IMG/VR virus record: IMGVR_UViG_3300033552_000593
Coordinates: 1-20,121 of that record
Direction: 5' to 3' (one strand)
DNA from: a virus
Length of the DNA: 20,121 nucleotides
The position numbers and the translations under genes were made by a program. Under the pieces are notes generated by a model. The model did no database searches and was not told the origin of the DNA. It was given only the letters and a program-made list of their open reading frames with translations. Below, in pieces: positions 19,844 to 20,121 of the stretch; the first letter of the stretch is position 1, and every line of letters starts with the position of its first letter.

Positions 19844-20121
19844 TCACTTGTCATAATGAACTTCATTAATTTGAATTACATCTTTCAACCTACCATTATT
19901 ATTCCATGCTTTAGAAACAGTTACAATAAAATGTTTATTTTCATCCTGATTACCGGCTATTACACCCTGATAAATACCATTTTCCCATTGAATGGTAAAA
20001 TCATAAGTAACATATTTTAAAGCATGTATAAATTTTGAATCATAAAGTGTTTTAATTCTATATGGCAATAAGTCCCCTACGTTAGATTTAGATTCATCTA
20101 ATATTTGTCGGATGGTATTGT
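19844..20121 (-). CDS. Hypothetical protein, 5' part cut by the window edge
   Basis: The minus-strand frame ends at 19844 and stays open to the window edge. A TTG at 20068 is only an internal codon, since the frame upstream of it (NTIRQILDESKSNVGDLLPYRIK) reads on without a stop. The visible 92 residues include YVTYDFTIQWENGIYQGVIAGNQDENKHFIVTVSKAW, probably a beta-rich domain. No family is recognised. It converges on the ASCH gene. Confidence 0.6.
   Translation of the reverse strand, partial: NTIRQILDESKSNVGDLLPYRIKTLYDSKFIHALKYVTYDFTIQWENGIYQGVIAGNQDENKHFIVTVSKAWNNNGRLKDVIQINEVHYDK

Noticed and set aside
20066-20068. TTG at 20068 as the start of the last minus-strand gene
   Set aside because: The frame is open upstream to the window edge, so the gene is more likely partial with its start outside.

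Overview
The window is AT-rich Bacteroidota DNA, most likely from a Flavobacterium-like host. The signs are A-rich start contexts without Shine-Dalgarno sequences, TAnnTTTG -7 promoter boxes, Bacteroidota-type tyrosine integrase, S24 repressor and DnaN proteins, and a lipoprotein signal. The gene set is the integration, lysogeny and early replication/recombination part of a temperate phage or a closely related integrative element. No capsid, tail, portal, terminase or lysis gene is present, so 'prophage' is an inference from the early genes.

Left end (1-1730): a 42-aa membrane microprotein on the minus strand, a bidirectional terminator, two copies of a tandem TGYGGGGA repeat 207 bp apart, and a tyrosine integrase. 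Lysogeny block (1727-3143, minus): an S24/XRE CI-like repressor, a lipoprotein and a small XRE protein, probably one leftward operon. A control region (3144-3530) holds an ATTACG operator, opposing promoter boxes and a structured leader. Rightward early genes start with a Cro-like HTH protein and an excisionase-like HTH protein, closed by a terminator at 4012-4042.

Middle (4089-13967, plus): small unknown genes, then a recombination module (Rad50/SbcC-like ATPase with a CxxC hook, a four-cysteine protein, RecT annealase, MBL-fold nuclease candidate, NinB-like protein). A replication module follows (SF2 helicase, winged-helix initiator with about eight 12-bp iterons inside its gene, DnaC-like helicase loader) and ends with a NinG/Rap-like nuclease. 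Many genes overlap by 1-4 bases.

Right part (13968-18846, plus): a new transcription unit begins with an AT dyad, a TAnnTTTG box and an apparent pseudoknot RNA. It encodes a DUF3560 protein, an unknown protein, a PcfK-like protein (a family that includes the AcrIIA9 Cas9 inhibitors), a PcfJ-like protein, a complete phage-encoded DNA polymerase III beta clamp and three small proteins. The PcfK-like protein and the 77-aa protein right after the clamp both end in a canonical clamp-binding motif (QIDLF, QLKLF). The last 1.2 kb has an unknown minus-strand gene, a divergent ASCH-domain gene and a convergent partial gene cut by the window edge.

Working model: the repressor shuts the rightward promoter. 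After induction the early operon makes annealing/recombination proteins and an initiator that binds its own gene, and the DnaC-like loader recruits host DnaB. The late-early operon supplies a private sliding clamp with proteins that may dock on it. The features most worth following are the pseudoknot leader, the clamp with two clamp-motif partners, and the intragenic iterons.
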